Notes: generated by a model from the letters alone, not told the origin. DNA of 64,000 nt from Deinococcus marmoris DSM 12784 (GCF_000701405.1 NZ_JNIV01000006.1:1-64000); one strand, 5' to 3'. Numbered from the stretch's first letter, positions 35,132 through 44,794 are shown. Numbers and translations are program-made.

Positions 35132-36127
35132 TCAGTTGACCTGGCTCAGGACCTGCTTGTGCGCCGCCTGGTCTCTGAGGGCCTGGACGTACGCCTGGGC
35201 GTCTGTGGAAAGACCTATCTCCATGATGTTGGCCGGGCCCCTCCACGCCCCCACCGGCAGCTCGCGGTAGATCAGCACGCTGAGCAGGCCCAGCAGCTCG
35301 AAGAAGATCACCGTTCCGCGCAGGAAGCCGCCCTTGATCAGCGCCGCGGCCGCCACCATGCAGGCGAGGAAGGCTAGGGCGGTCTGCCAGCGCGGGGGCT
35401 TCAGGCTGGGGGGCGTGGAGCTGTCGGTCATGGTCCTCACGCCGTGGGCCTGCAAGAAGGTGAGGGCTCCCAGCACGCCGCCGCCGAGCAGCAGGGCCAC
35501 CATCAGCAGCAGCCCCTCGGACTCCGCGGGCGTGCCGGTCACCGCGAGGTAGACCACCACCAGGAAGACCGCCAGGACGCCGAGTGCGGCCAGAGCGGTG
35601 CACAGCACCCCGGGCCACGGGAGCAGCGTCCAGTTGGTGCTGCGCTTCCACTCGGGATGTGCGGCGTTCATGGCCTGGACCTCGCGCGCGCATCTGGCCC
35701 GGAAGGCCGTGAGCACCTGCACTTCGGCTTCGGTGCGCACGCTCTGGTCACGCCCGAGCACCAGCCCCACCTGCACGTTTTCGGGCAGCTCGGCGAAGGT
35801 CACGTCCGGGGGCAGCTCATGCAGCTCTTCGAGCGTGAGGGGATCGAGGCCCAGGAGGGTGTGCAGCTCGCGCACGCAGGTTTCGAGCAGCCCCAGGGTG
35901 CTGCGCACCTCGAAGTCGCCCGGCGGGTTGCCTTCGGGATGGGCCGATCTGTTGCGCATCCGGCGGATCTGGTGGAACTGGGTGCGCAGGCGCTCGGGCA
36001 TGCTCACGGCGTCGATCAGTTCCTTGACCTTCACGTCGGGAGCCTGCAGCCCGGGCACCAGAGAAGAGAGCAGCATCGCCAGCTCGTCGAAGCGGTCGAT
36101 GAGTTCCAGGCGCGGTTCTTTAGGCAT
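35132..36127 (-). CDS. Membrane protein with HEPN-like RNxxxAH motif
   Basis: 331 residues from ATG 36127, with TAGATT seven bases before it. Residues 1-100 are helical and contain RMRNRSAHPEG, an R-N-x-x-A-H signature like that of DUF4145/HEPN domains. After about 190 come two hydrophobic pairs (four transmembrane helices). This could be a membrane-tethered HEPN ribonuclease or a non-catalytic relative. It stands alone; a link to defence is inference. Confidence 0.55.
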   Translation of the reverse strand: MPKEPRLELIDRFDELAMLLSSLVPGLQAPDVKVKELIDAVSMPERLRTQFHQIRRMRNRSAHPEGNPPGDFEVRSTLGLLETCVRELHTLLGLDPLTLEELHELPPDVTFAELPENVQVGLVLGRDQSVRTEAEVQVLTAFRARCAREVQAMNAAHPEWKRSTNWTLLPWPGVLCTALAALGVLAVFLVVVYLAVTGTPAESEGLLLMVALLLGGGVLGALTFLQAHGVRTMTDSSTPPSLKPPRWQTALAFLACMVAAAALIKGGFLRGTVIFFELLGLLSVLIYRELPVGAWRGPANIMEIGLSTDAQAYVQALRDQAAHKQVLSQVN

Positions 36128-36156
36128 GCTTCCCAATCTAGAGGCTAACAAGAACC

Positions 36157-36870
36157 TCATGCAAAAAGCGGGCTGAGATTGTGACACAGCAGAATGCAGG
36201 TGGCCAAGAAGTGAAGGCCCACCAGAGTTGACGGCAACCGTCCGAAATCCCGTCCCAGACGGCGAAACCGTGAGAGCCACGCAAGTGACCGCTCACCACC
36301 CAGCGTCTGGGCAACAGAATGAATCCTTTCATTGCCTCGGGCCGCTTGATTACCACCAGTTCCACGCCCGCTTCTGAGGCATCCAGCGCGGTCTGGGCCC
36401 CGGTATAGCCCTAGTCAGCGTAGGCTACGTCAATGTTCATCCCTGTGGCGGCCTGGACCTCCAGGCACAGGTCAAAGACCTGTGCTCGATCCTGTTCGTT
36501 GGCGGGCGTGGTGAGTACCGCGAGCACATGACCGAGCGTATCCACTGCCAGGTGGTCGTCCCCTTGCGTTTCTTGGTGCCGTCAAAGCCTGCCCGGTGGG
36601 CGCGTCGTTCCTGGCGTGCTCCAGATGGGAGAGCACACGCAGATCGTATGTAGCGTTCAGGAAGCACCCGGCTTCGAACCAACGGTGCGCCTGTTGGCGC
36701 ACCATCTCCGCAGGCGGAAAGCCGTTCGGGAGGTAGGCCCACTGCGCACCCGTACGGGCCACCCACAGCAGCGCATTCAACACGTTCCGAATCGGGTATT
36801 TCCGCTGTCTGGCATCTTGAGCGCTGAACAAGAGATACGGGAGCAGGAATAGGTACGTGTCGTCATCCAC
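36157..36870 (-). pseudogene. IS5-type transposase, broken
   Basis: The N-terminal frame ([34 protein letters not shown]) is the DUF4096 start of IS5/IS427-type transposases. A frameshift near 36620 precedes [10 protein letters not shown], further frames carry [11 protein letters not shown] and MNIDVAYAD, then an in-frame TAG (36411-36413), then [12 protein letters not shown], and after another frameshift the usual C-terminus [12 protein letters not shown]. At least three lesions make it inactive. Ends not defined. Confidence 0.8.
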
Positions 36871-37090
36871 ATCGCCAGGGTAGCCTTACCGATTCACCCC
36901 GGCATTCTGCCCATTCCAGAGTCGTGACCACGAACTTCAAACCTGTTCTTGGCATCCTCTAGACGCTGTCCTAAGGGAGGAATGGTCGGGGGTAGAGCAG
37001 AATCTGCTCCCCTGTAGGGCACGAGCTGTGAGCCGTCACTGGTACTTGACACTCAGGCCGCCAGACAAGCGCCTTGGACCACACAATATG

Positions 37091-37344
37091 CCTCAGAACT
37101 ATCGGCTAATCACCTCAGAACTATCGGGGATATGCCTCACAACAGTCGGGTAATGCCTCAGAACCATCGGTTTTTTGCCTCATATGTATCGGAACTATCA
37201 GCCTAAGGCCATACCGACAAGACCAAGAATGCGACTTTTTACCGACTGTTGTGAGGTATTCTTTCGACTGTTCTGAGGCATACTGCCGACTGTTCTGAGG
37301 TAAAAAACCGATGGTTCTGAGGTGAACTACCGATGGTTCTGAGG
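37091..37344. other. Iteron origin of replication
   Basis: Ten 15-base iterons. Five in plus orientation (start 37091, 37113, 37135, 37156, 37178; consensus CCTCAGAACYATCGG) and five in minus orientation (start 37242, 37264, 37286, 37308, 37330; CCGAYTGTTCTGAGG). Spacing is 21-22 bases, two helical turns, throughout. The 49-base centre holds the symmetry point and more degenerate half-sites. This is a classical Rep-binding origin directly upstream of rep. Confidence 0.88.
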
Positions 37345-37400
37345 AATACTCCGCGCCTTTTTGCGCTCCCGTCGATGCATACAGCCTGCATAGAGCCTCC

Positions 37401-37445
37401 TTGATTGTTGCAATCAATATCTTTTACTTCACTTGATATGATCAA
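37401..37445 (+). promoter_or_regulatory. Palindromes before rep
   Basis: TTGATTGTTGCAATCAA (37401-37417) and TTGATATGATCAA (37433-37445) share the half-site TTGAT. They lie in the promoter region of rep and are probable operators for autoregulation or for a second plasmid protein. Confidence 0.5.
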
Positions 37446-37453
37446 TCAAGCCC

Positions 37454-38761
37454 ATGACGACGCGCATCAACGAGCTGGACCTCACCAGGGCAGGTGTGAT
37501 CAGTGTCACGAAAACTCCTCCGGGGGGCGACACGTCATGGCAAGTGGACTACGAGATTGCCGGCACGCTCTACCGGGTGGTCGGCAATGCGTTCCATGGA
37601 CGTCCCTACGGCACAGATGCCGATGTTCTTCTGGCCCTGCAGACGATTTTTTTCCGTGCCGGTTGCCCCGAGGGGAACCGAATTCTGGTGATGCCCTCCG
37701 AGCTTCTTGCCTTCAGTGGCTTGCCAGACAATGGTCAGGCGTATGTCCGGCTCCGCGAAGCCCTGCTGCGCCTCTCAGGCGTGCAGTGGAGCCTCGTGCG
37801 CAGTGCGTGGAAGCCGGAGACGAGGCGGCATCAGGGAGAGACGACGGTCACAGGCTTGATTTCTGATCTACGCCTTGTCGATCAGGGCAGTGGCGGACAT
37901 CGGCCGTTTCACCATCGCGAGCTAAATGAACGGCTTCCAGTGGAAATCGTCTTCACCTCAACTTTCGCTGCCTCGATTCGAGCGGGGCTCTTCCAAATGC
38001 TTGACGGTGAGCTGCTGGGCCGGCTGGGACAGCCGACGGCCCGTAGCTTATACCGCGTCCTGCAGGCACACCGCGTGCAGCTGGACGGCGCTCTGGCCAA
38101 TGTCTTGACCCTGCCGTTACGAGACTGGTTCGTGGCCTGTGGTCTGGAGCAAGAGCGGACAGATAACGCCAAGCGCACTTTGGATCTGGCACATGAGCGT
38201 CTGCTCTCTGAAACCTATCTGACGAGCGCGCAGTTCAGCGGGCGTGGGCGGAGCGGGCTGGTGACCTATCATTTTCAAGCACCTCCAGAACCGGAACTGG
38301 TGGATGTGCTGATGGCCCGTGGCGTGACCCGGCCAGTTGCTGAGGCGCTGGCGGCGGACCACCCGGAGCGAATTCACCCGGTGTTGCGGCAAATTGATGG
38401 ACGGCTGACCACCGGGTGGCAGCCACGGTCTCTGGCCGCGTCTTTGGTGGACGCCGTAAGAGATCCGGAAAAATGGGGCGTGGGTCTAAGCGCGACTGCG
38501 AAGTCTTCGTCACGTGTCCCGAAGAACTTGAAGAAAAGGAAAGCGAGCGCCAGTGGTGGAGAGGAAGCTCCGGTACCCGCCCTGAGAGAGACGGTGCTGG
38601 TATTACTGCGCTTGCGGCTGGGCCGGGCCCCCTCCCCTGCTGCGCTGGCCGCCCTGCAAGCGCTGGACGACACTCAACTGCCCGCCATTCGCGCCGCGCT
38701 GGAGCGCCCGCCGGGTGAGGTCCTGCCCTTGGTCAGCGCGCTGTTGAGTACCGAGCTGTAG
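37454..38761 (+). CDS. Plasmid replication initiator (RPA/RepA family)
   Basis: 435 residues. The N-terminal 250 or so have the tandem winged-helix layout of the replication initiator protein A family (VDYEIAGTLYRVVGNAFHGRPYG, then FTSTFAASIRAGLFQMLDGE and PTARSLYRVLQAHR). The C-terminal 150 are variable and include a basic linker (KNLKKRKAS). It binds the adjacent iterons to start replication. Starts at ATG 37454, immediately after the operators. Confidence 0.88.
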   Translation: MTTRINELDLTRAGVISVTKTPPGGDTSWQVDYEIAGTLYRVVGNAFHGRPYGTDADVLLALQTIFFRAGCPEGNRILVMPSELLAFSGLPDNGQAYVRLREALLRLSGVQWSLVRSAWKPETRRHQGETTVTGLISDLRLVDQGSGGHRPFHHRELNERLPVEIVFTSTFAASIRAGLFQMLDGELLGRLGQPTARSLYRVLQAHRVQLDGALANVLTLPLRDWFVACGLEQERTDNAKRTLDLAHERLLSETYLTSAQFSGRGRSGLVTYHFQAPPEPELVDVLMARGVTRPVAEALAADHPERIHPVLRQIDGRLTTGWQPRSLAASLVDAVRDPEKWGVGLSATAKSSSRVPKNLKKRKASASGGEEAPVPALRETVLVLLRLRLGRAPSPAALAALQALDDTQLPAIRAALERPPGEVLPLVSALLSTEL

Positions 38762-39013
38762 TGGGCAATCAACCTTTGCGCCGGTCCCGGCACACCTCCT
38801 GAAGCCCGTTGAATGGTCGCCAACTCATCTCTGGATCCATGCTCGAAAATGTCTCAGACAAGACCCAGATTAAAAACCCAACCGTGGCGTTTGGCACAGC
38901 TGTCAGTCAGTCGGCATGTTGCGTCCAGACTCGGGACGAGGGCGACTGAGTGCATTGTTCGCCTTGATGAAGAGTACTCATAATTTACATACATACATAT
39001 AGAAAGCTCTACG

Positions 39014-39436
39014 TCAATCCTGCAATTGTTCTCTTCCCGTCAAAAAGCTGTTTACTTGGGCCTGGATCGCGTGATCTTTCAACAGCAACATTAGTGCCTC
39101 CAATACACGTCCCTCGGTGGCAGGATGCCCGGCCCGCTTGAGGGCCCGAACGTAGTCCTCAAGTTCGTGCTTCGCAGTGAGGCGCACTCGGTTTCCCAAA
39201 GGGGCCTGCGCTTCGTTCCGATTCATTGGCTCGTAGAGATACGGCCTGGCCGACTCCTGTGCCGGGATCCTTGCCGTCGTCGCAGGCAGAGCTGGATCAA
39301 TGCTTTCTTGCACGGACTCCATCAACTGCCCGTTTCCAGTCGTTTCGGATGTCGCCGTCCCTGGCGTGTTCGGAGGTGTGTGCCCCTCCGTCTGAAGATT
39401 GTCCAGAAAGTCAAAGCGCCGTTCTTTCCGGGTCAT
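39014..39436 (-). CDS. Small ParB-like centromere-binding protein
   Basis: 140 residues. The first 80 are acidic and disordered (Thr/Pro-rich). The C-terminal VRLTAKHELEDYVRALKRAG and GRVLEALMLLLK form a ribbon-helix-helix-like domain. It is translated by one-base overlap (TGATG) after ParA, as expected for the second gene of a type Ib partition locus. 38762-39013 holds no gene; its end (38983-39000) carries short ACATACATAT repeats that may be part of the centromere. Confidence 0.7.
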   Translation of the reverse strand: MTRKERRFDFLDNLQTEGHTPPNTPGTATSETTGNGQLMESVQESIDPALPATTARIPAQESARPYLYEPMNRNEAQAPLGNRVRLTAKHELEDYVRALKRAGHPATEGRVLEALMLLLKDHAIQAQVNSFLTGREQLQD

Positions 39437-40023
39437 CAGCACACCTCCAGAGCCAAGCCCAAGACATCTGCCCACGCTACGGCGGCGCGCTCGTCTGTCA
39501 CGTCACGTACCAGCTTGCCCGCCTCATGGGCTCGCTGGTACGCAATGTACTGGCGGATAGAGGTCTGCGCGACTTGGAGGCCGCGCTGGCGCAGTTCCTC
39601 CCGAACTTGCTCCGCCGCTCGCCCCACGGGCGGCACCCGGGTAAGAACCACCCGCACAGCCTCCATCGCCCCCCCTTGGTCGCCTAGCGCCTGCCACAGC
39701 GCGACAGTGGTCTCTAACTCAACGCCGCTGACGCCAGAGGGAATCAGGACAGCGCCTGCCTGCCGCGACAGGTCCACCATGTCCTTGAGTGCTGGCCTTC
39801 CCTCGGTATCTAGGACCAGGTACCGCGTTCCGGCTGCGGGACGTTCACCTTCCCGCAGGACTTGCACCACGCCGACACGGCTGGCCCAGCGCCGCGCTGT
39901 CCCCACGACGGCATCCGCATCCATCAGGGCTGTCTGACCCCGGAGCGCGAGCGCGCCAGAAAGATTGACGGCCAGCGTGCTCTTGCCCACGCCGCCTTTG
40001 CTGCTGGTAATCGCGATGATCAT
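39436..40023 (-). CDS. parA: ParA partition ATPase
   Basis: 195 residues. Deviant Walker A KGGVGKSTLAVN (start of the protein, no N-terminal HTH), then DADAVV and VLDTEGRP (Walker A' and B) and VLTRVPP. The short form matches plasmid type Ib ParA. ATG 40023 is preferred over upstream in-frame codons because MIIAITSSKGG is the family start. Moves plasmid copies by gradient on the nucleoid. Confidence 0.88.
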   Translation of the reverse strand: MIIAITSSKGGVGKSTLAVNLSGALALRGQTALMDADAVVGTARRWASRVGVVQVLREGERPAAGTRYLVLDTEGRPALKDMVDLSRQAGAVLIPSGVSGVELETTVALWQALGDQGGAMEAVRVVLTRVPPVGRAAEQVREELRQRGLQVAQTSIRQYIAYQRAHEAGKLVRDVTDERAAVAWADVLGLALEVC

Positions 40024-40082
40024 TGGACTTTCTTGGACAGTAGTCACGTCTGTATATCTACCACAATAGATGCCAATCCCTC

Positions 40083-40104
40083 CATCTATACGTACATATA
40101 GATG
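40083..40104. promoter_or_regulatory. Par operator or centromere repeat
   Basis: CATCTATA-CGTACA-TATAGATG, a perfect 8-bp inverted repeat 60 bases upstream of parA. Similar TACATACATATAG sequence sits just past the end of the operon. Likely binding site of the RHH partner for autoregulation and/or partition. The rest of 40024-40322 shows no gene. Confidence 0.5.
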
Positions 40105-40322
40105 TATATCATGAGAGGTGGAGAACTGAGAGGATACTCCAGATTCCATCTCTGCTGTTTGTCGGGAGCTGATCGGGTTACTGCTCCAGTTCTGGAGCAT
40201 CGGCTGACACTGTCGGCGCCCTGAGCAAGGCTGTCTCTTTCTCGAAAGCAGGGCCGTCAGTGACGGGTTTAACAAATCCATCCTGTTCTACACATGGAGT
40301 TAACTGTTATTAACTATGGGGT

Positions 40323-41264
40323 ATGGGAATGCAACTGGATGTCTATCGTGGGGAGATTTTTGACCGGGCCAGAGCCTGGGCAGACCTTAACCCAGAAGAG
40401 AGGAGACGCCGGGGAGTCGAAGCCTGCCGGGATCGGGACGCTGAAGCGCTGTGGAGTTTGACCGAGGCTTACCTGACTCTGCACGGAGCCAGCGGGACCG
40501 GAACCAGCCCCCGAACCCTCAGAACGTATCGCTGGGCAGTGAATAGATTTTTGGACTACGCCGGGCATCAGGCCGTCAACCTCCTCCGGGCCACATCTGC
40601 CGATGGAGTACGGTTCGTGCGTGCGACCGAGGCTGAAGGGCTGAGCGCCTCAAGTACACGGGTGCAGCTCGCCGGAGTCCGGCTGCTGTATTCGGCACTG
40701 CGCTGGGCTGAGGTGACCCAGGCTGCCCCTTTTTCAGACGTCAAGCCAGTGCGGGACAAAACTGCCGCCTGGGAAAAGAGACAACCCTATACCCATGAAG
40801 AAGTTCAGACGTTGATGGGCGCAGCAGACGCCCGCACGCGGGCCCTGCTGCTGCTCTGTGCCCATGGCGGCCTGCGGATCAGCGAGGCGCTCGCCCTTCG
40901 CTGGGACGATGTCGATCTGGCAGCCCGTGAATTGACGGTCCGGCAGGGCAAGGGGGGCAAGACCCGCCGGGTGGTGCTGGGCGAAAGCCTGGTGGCAGCG
41001 TTGAAGGTGCTGCTTGAGGACGACCTGGTCATCGGGGGCAGCTATGCCGCCGCAGTCGAGCGGTTGAGGCGCTTGTGTGTCCGCACTGGCGTTGCCTACC
41101 GGGGACACCATGCCCTGAGACACTACGCCGGGACGCGGCTGACACGTGAAGGAGCCAGTCTGGACGATGTGGCCCGGCACCTGGGTCACTCTGCGCTGGA
41201 GACAGCACGCATCTACGCCAAGTGGAGCGATGAGGGCCTCAGGCAACGGATGGCGGGCTGGTGA
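40323..41264 (+). CDS. Tyrosine recombinase (Xer-like)
   Basis: 313 residues. N-terminal SAM-like core-binding domain (TLRTYRWAVNRFLDYAG). The catalytic domain has all residues: HGGLRISEALALRWDD (Arg), RQGKGGKTRRV (Lys), HALRHYAGTRL (HxxR), LGHSALETARIY (His and the Tyr nucleophile). It probably resolves plasmid multimers or integrates. Leaderless-type start: TAACTAT just upstream of ATG 40323, inside GTTAAC repeats. Confidence 0.9.
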   Translation: MGMQLDVYRGEIFDRARAWADLNPEERRRRGVEACRDRDAEALWSLTEAYLTLHGASGTGTSPRTLRTYRWAVNRFLDYAGHQAVNLLRATSADGVRFVRATEAEGLSASSTRVQLAGVRLLYSALRWAEVTQAAPFSDVKPVRDKTAAWEKRQPYTHEEVQTLMGAADARTRALLLLCAHGGLRISEALALRWDDVDLAARELTVRQGKGGKTRRVVLGESLVAALKVLLEDDLVIGGSYAAAVERLRRLCVRTGVAYRGHHALRHYAGTRLTREGASLDDVARHLGHSALETARIYAKWSDEGLRQRMAGW

Positions 41265-41651
41265 GTGTCGTGGCCCTCTATCCTCAGAAACGGGTCGAGA
41301 TCAAGCAGTACTGGACTTCCAGAGGCTCGCAGTGCGCGGTCACCTGAGGCTTTTGAGTCCCTCAGGGCGGGAGAGGACGCGCAAATTCGGCACACCTGGA
41401 CCGGAAAAGATCACATGGTCCTGTGGCCGCGTGGTCTCTGCGCAGTCGTAGCGCGCTTCCGTCTTGCGCATGATCGGCCACACCACCGCCGCGGCGCGGC
41501 CTGCGATGTCCCGCAGCGGCACCCGGAATTCCTTCGCGGCGGGCACCAGCCCTGGACTCTGCGCGTGGTTGGCCAGGTCACTCCGTATCCCAGCAGCCCT
41601 GCTCGCGCCAGTCGTCCGTGGGGGGCAACTGGCCCCGCTACACTCGGCACC

Positions 41652-42545
41652 ATGCGCCGTCTGCCCCTCCGAATGTTGTCCATGCTCGCCCTGCTGGGCG
41701 CGGGTCAGGCCAGTGCCCTGTACTGCGTGCCTCCCATCACACCTGACCCCCTCAACCTCAACGACGTGGCCAGCGTCATGCTGAACAGCACCCAGGCCTT
41801 CGGCATGACCACCACCAAGCACAACACCTACCAGGGTGGTCTGCTCCGAAGCGTGAACAGTAAGAGCGTTACAGTCTTGCCGTCCCTTTCCAGTACCACT
41901 AAAACGGAGCAATTCACCTCCACCACGGCAGAGACATGGCAATACACCCCTGCTGGCCGACTCACCCAGATCGACATGGTCTTTGACAACACGTACCGTC
42001 CAGCCCACATTCAGGAAAAATACGAGTACGACGCCCAGGGCCGGCTGGTGCGGGTGCTGTATAAAGGCGCCCCCCGCAGCGCCTGGGTCACCCTGGCCAC
42101 CTGCAGCTTCTCGCCCGGTGGCGTGACCGAACACGAGACCAACGTCCAGGGCTTCAAGCCCAGAACCACCGTCTATGCGCTGGACGTTACGGGCCAAGTC
42201 ACGCGCTCCACCCGGACGATGGAGGGCCACGAGCAGGACACCGACGTCACCACCATCACCCGCGGCAAGAACGGCTCGGTCACGCGCACCGAGAATCGCT
42301 TCATTAACCGCTCGACCCCGCTGAACGTCACGTCAACGACCTACAACAGCGCCGGACTGCCCGTGCAGAGGGTCGAGGAGACCTACAACGATGCCGGCAG
42401 GCTCGAAGACGCGCTCACCACCACCTTCGAGTACGTTCTGGACGCACGCGGCAACTGGACCCAGCAGCTGGAGTACATCTCAGCGGGCGGTCCCCGTCAA
42501 CTCAAGTCCACCGAGACCCGCACCATCACCTACGCAGCGCCCTGA
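41652..42545 (+). CDS. Secreted YD-repeat-like protein
   Basis: 297 residues from ATG 41652 (TACACT six bases upstream). Signal peptide about 1-20 (ASA-LYC). Contains YD/RHS-type strands ([36 protein letters not shown]), a small RHS-like beta structure without a toxin tip. Extracellular. Region 41265-41651 upstream is noncoding except for a repeat shared with 43026-43090. Confidence 0.72.
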   Translation: MRRLPLRMLSMLALLGAGQASALYCVPPITPDPLNLNDVASVMLNSTQAFGMTTTKHNTYQGGLLRSVNSKSVTVLPSLSSTTKTEQFTSTTAETWQYTPAGRLTQIDMVFDNTYRPAHIQEKYEYDAQGRLVRVLYKGAPRSAWVTLATCSFSPGGVTEHETNVQGFKPRTTVYALDVTGQVTRSTRTMEGHEQDTDVTTITRGKNGSVTRTENRFINRSTPLNVTSTTYNSAGLPVQRVEETYNDAGRLEDALTTTFEYVLDARGNWTQQLEYISAGGPRQLKSTETRTITYAAP

Positions 42546-42572
42546 ACGCAGCGCCCTGAACCGGGCGCCCCT

Positions 42573-42716
42573 TTAAGCCGGCGGGCGTACCGGCGCCGGC
42601 GCGATTTCATACGCCGTCGACCGCCCCGCCGTGCCGTCCACCACGCGCAACAGCCCACGCGCGACCAGGTCCGCCAGGTCGCGCGTGGCGGTCGGACGAG
42701 AGCAGCGCACCAGCTC
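42573..42716 (-). pseudogene. C-terminal remnant of a Fic-family protein
   Basis: CSRPTATRDLADLVARGLLR, then GRSTAYEIAPA, and TAA. This is the winged helix found at the end of Fic/DOC proteins. It stops abruptly at 42716, where sequence identical to the recombinase gene begins, so the catalytic Fic part is lost. Confidence 0.6.
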
Positions 42717-43025
42717 GGCAGGGCAAGGGGGGCAAGACCCGCCGGGTGGTGCTGGGCGAAGCCTGGTGACAGCATTGAAGGCGCTGATTGAGAATGACCT
42801 GATCATCGGAGGCAGCTATCCCGCCGCAGTCGAGCGGTTGCGGCGCTTGTGTGTCCGCACTGGCGTTGCCTACCGGGGACATCATGCGCTGGGACGCGGC
42901 TGACCCGCGAGGGCGCGTCCCAGGATGACGTTGCCCGGCACCTGGGCCACTCCGCGCTGGAGACGGCCCGCATCTACGCCAAGTGGAGCGATGAGGGCCT
43001 CAGGCAACGGATGGCGGGCTGGTGA
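42716..43025 (+). pseudogene. Truncated second copy of the tyrosine recombinase
   Basis: Very close to 40941-41264, with the same last residues (KWSDEGLRQRMAGW). Lesions: a one-base deletion in the GAAAGCC region (frameshift) and a deletion of about 13 bases that removes the HxLRH active-site segment. Similarity continues past the stop to about 43090. Inactive. Confidence 0.8.
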
Positions 43026-43252
43026 GTGTCGTAAGCCTCTATGGTCAGAAACAGTTCGAGACCAAGCAGTACCGGCATTCCCAAGGCTCGGGGCAACGGC
43101 CTCCCAACCACCCATACGGTCGTCTCACCTGACTGCCTTCTCAACAATCCATCACGTGTTGTACACGATTAAGACTCTTTTACAACCGGAGAGAGCGCCC
43201 GAATCAGGACACTGATCAAGAACAGGAAAGAGAAGTCTCTCTCCATCTGTGC

Positions 43253-43298
43253 TAATCTGGGGACCAAAAGAAGACGTCTGAAAGACCATCTTCAGACG
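43253..43298 (+). promoter_or_regulatory. Promoter and operator of the Xre-RES module
   Basis: Extended -10 TGCTAATCT (43250-43258) followed by an inverted repeat CGTCTGAA-N8-TTCAGACG (43275-43298), then GGAG and ATG 43311. Antitoxin binding here would block transcription. The 43090-43252 stretch shows no gene. Confidence 0.65.
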
Positions 43299-43310
43299 CA
43301 GGAGAGAGCT

Positions 43311-43718
43311 ATGACCACTTTACTTGAACGGCCCACTGGCAAGGCCTCGTCTGCACGCGTCAGCAGTGATCACCTGATCCCCGAGACGCGCAACCCTGCC
43401 ACTGGCCTGCTGGATGCCGTGAAACTGGCAGGGCACCTGGGCATGAGCACGTCCGAGATCGCCCAGGCCCTGAAGCGGGACGTGTCCGGCCTGCGCCGAA
43501 CGCCCAGCAGCGCCAGCCTGCAGCCGCAGCTGACCACACTCGAGGCACTGGCCCGGACCATTACGCATCAACTGGGCACGCCTGAACTGATGCGCATGTG
43601 GCTGCGCGCCGCCAACCCTGAGCTGGGCGATGAGGTCCCCATGACCTTCGTTCTCGAAGGACACGCTGCGGACCTGCATGCCCTGACCAGGCTCGGCAGC
43701 GAGGGCGTGTTCAATTGA
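43311..43718 (+). CDS. Xre/MbcA-ParS-type antitoxin
   Basis: 135 residues. N-terminal HTH (LAGHLGMSTSEIAQALKRDV) followed by the C-terminal toxin-binding domain (DUF2384: WLRAANPELGDEVPMTFVLEG, i.e. the W...NP.LG...P motif). Binds its operator and neutralises the RES toxin encoded next. Its stop overlaps the toxin start. Confidence 0.9.
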   Translation: MTTLLERPTGKASSARVSSDHLIPETRNPATGLLDAVKLAGHLGMSTSEIAQALKRDVSGLRRTPSSASLQPQLTTLEALARTITHQLGTPELMRMWLRAANPELGDEVPMTFVLEGHAADLHALTRLGSEGVFN

Positions 43719-44329
43719 TCCCACAAGCGTCTCTCAAAGACCTCGTTCTCAGCGCGCCGATCAGGCGCGCTGAACTGTTGTGGTGTCACCGCAGCGTTTC
43801 CCTGGACGCGCTGCTGCGCTACGGCGGCAACGCCCTGGACCCCGGCGGCTCCCTGGTCACCGGTGGGCGCTATAACCCGCGCGAGGGCCAAGGAGGCGCC
43901 TACGCCGCGCTGTATCTCGCCGACCACGCCGCGACGGCCCACAGCGAGATCGGTGGCCTGCTGCGCAACCTTGACGGCACGCTCGGCCGGGATTTACCCA
44001 CCCCGCCGCGTGTGGACATCGACGTCGAAATCGACCAGCCGATGGTGCTTGACCTCACCGACGCCGCAACACTGACCCACCTGAGGATTACCCGCAGCAA
44101 CCTGGACGCCAACTGGAAAATCCAAGCCGCACGCGGCCAGCTGGCCCTGACTCAGAATCTGGGCGCCGCCGCGCACCAGGCAGGAATCGTCCACGCTGTG
44201 CGCTTCTACAGCACCAAACTCGAAGGCGGCATCAATCACGCGCTGCTGCCCGCCGGCCAGCACCTGGCCCGGGTCTGGCAACCAGACGGTGAAATCGACC
44301 GGCTGCGCGCCCTGATTCAGAGCGTCTGA
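43715..44329 (+). CDS. RES-domain toxin
   Basis: 204 residues. The RES core is complete: GGRYNPREG (Arg), AALYLADHAATAHSE (Glu), and a Ser in the C-terminal GGINHALLPAG/YST region. RES toxins degrade NAD+ (or ADP-ribosylate a target). Start is TTG 43715, overlapping the antitoxin stop TGA at 43716-43718, which favours coupled, low-level toxin synthesis. Plasmid-stability module. Confidence 0.88.
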   Translation: MIPQASLKDLVLSAPIRRAELLWCHRSVSLDALLRYGGNALDPGGSLVTGGRYNPREGQGGAYAALYLADHAATAHSEIGGLLRNLDGTLGRDLPTPPRVDIDVEIDQPMVLDLTDAATLTHLRITRSNLDANWKIQAARGQLALTQNLGAAAHQAGIVHAVRFYSTKLEGGINHALLPAGQHLARVWQPDGEIDRLRALIQSV

Positions 44330-44434
44330 GAAGGAGTCTCTGGCGCGCCTTGAGCGTCAGCGCCGATCAGATCAGGCATCGGCAGGGTCCACTGGCGCCG
44401 CTCCTCTTCATACGCCCGCCGGGATCCAGGCCTT

Positions 44435-44794
44435 ATGACAGTGCGCCTGAAGTTCGACCTGCGTGGCGAGCAGACCTCGTGCACGCTGCTGGCCATCGAC
44501 CTGCGCGAGGCCGGCAACGAAAAGGTTATCTTCCTGGAACTCTCCGGTGACCGGGGCGGCTCCCAGGTGATCGAACGCGATCCGATGGTCAGCCTGGCCA
44601 TGAGTGAATCTGTCCAAATCACCCCGAACGAAATGTACAGCTCTGTCCCCTTCAGGACTTCAGCCCGCACGGCCTTTTTGAGTGCACCAGGCCGCGTATC
44701 AGCCGGCTGTGTCAAGCACAGATGGAGTCATCTCTCCGGCCATGTGCGTGGCCTATCCAGCAGGGCAGCCGTGAACAGGTGGGGGCATCGATAA
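44435..44794 (+). CDS. Hypothetical small protein
   Basis: 119 residues from ATG 44435. The first 65 or so residues have normal coding bias (beta-type sequence RLKFDLRGEQTSCTLLAIDL, VIFLELSGDRGG). The tail runs into a duplicated fragment of the lipoprotein gene at 47372, so the gene is probably truncated and its end artificial. Function unknown. Confidence 0.35.
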   Translation: MTVRLKFDLRGEQTSCTLLAIDLREAGNEKVIFLELSGDRGGSQVIERDPMVSLAMSESVQITPNEMYSSVPFRTSARTAFLSAPGRVSAGCVKHRWSHLSGHVRGLSSRAAVNRWGHR

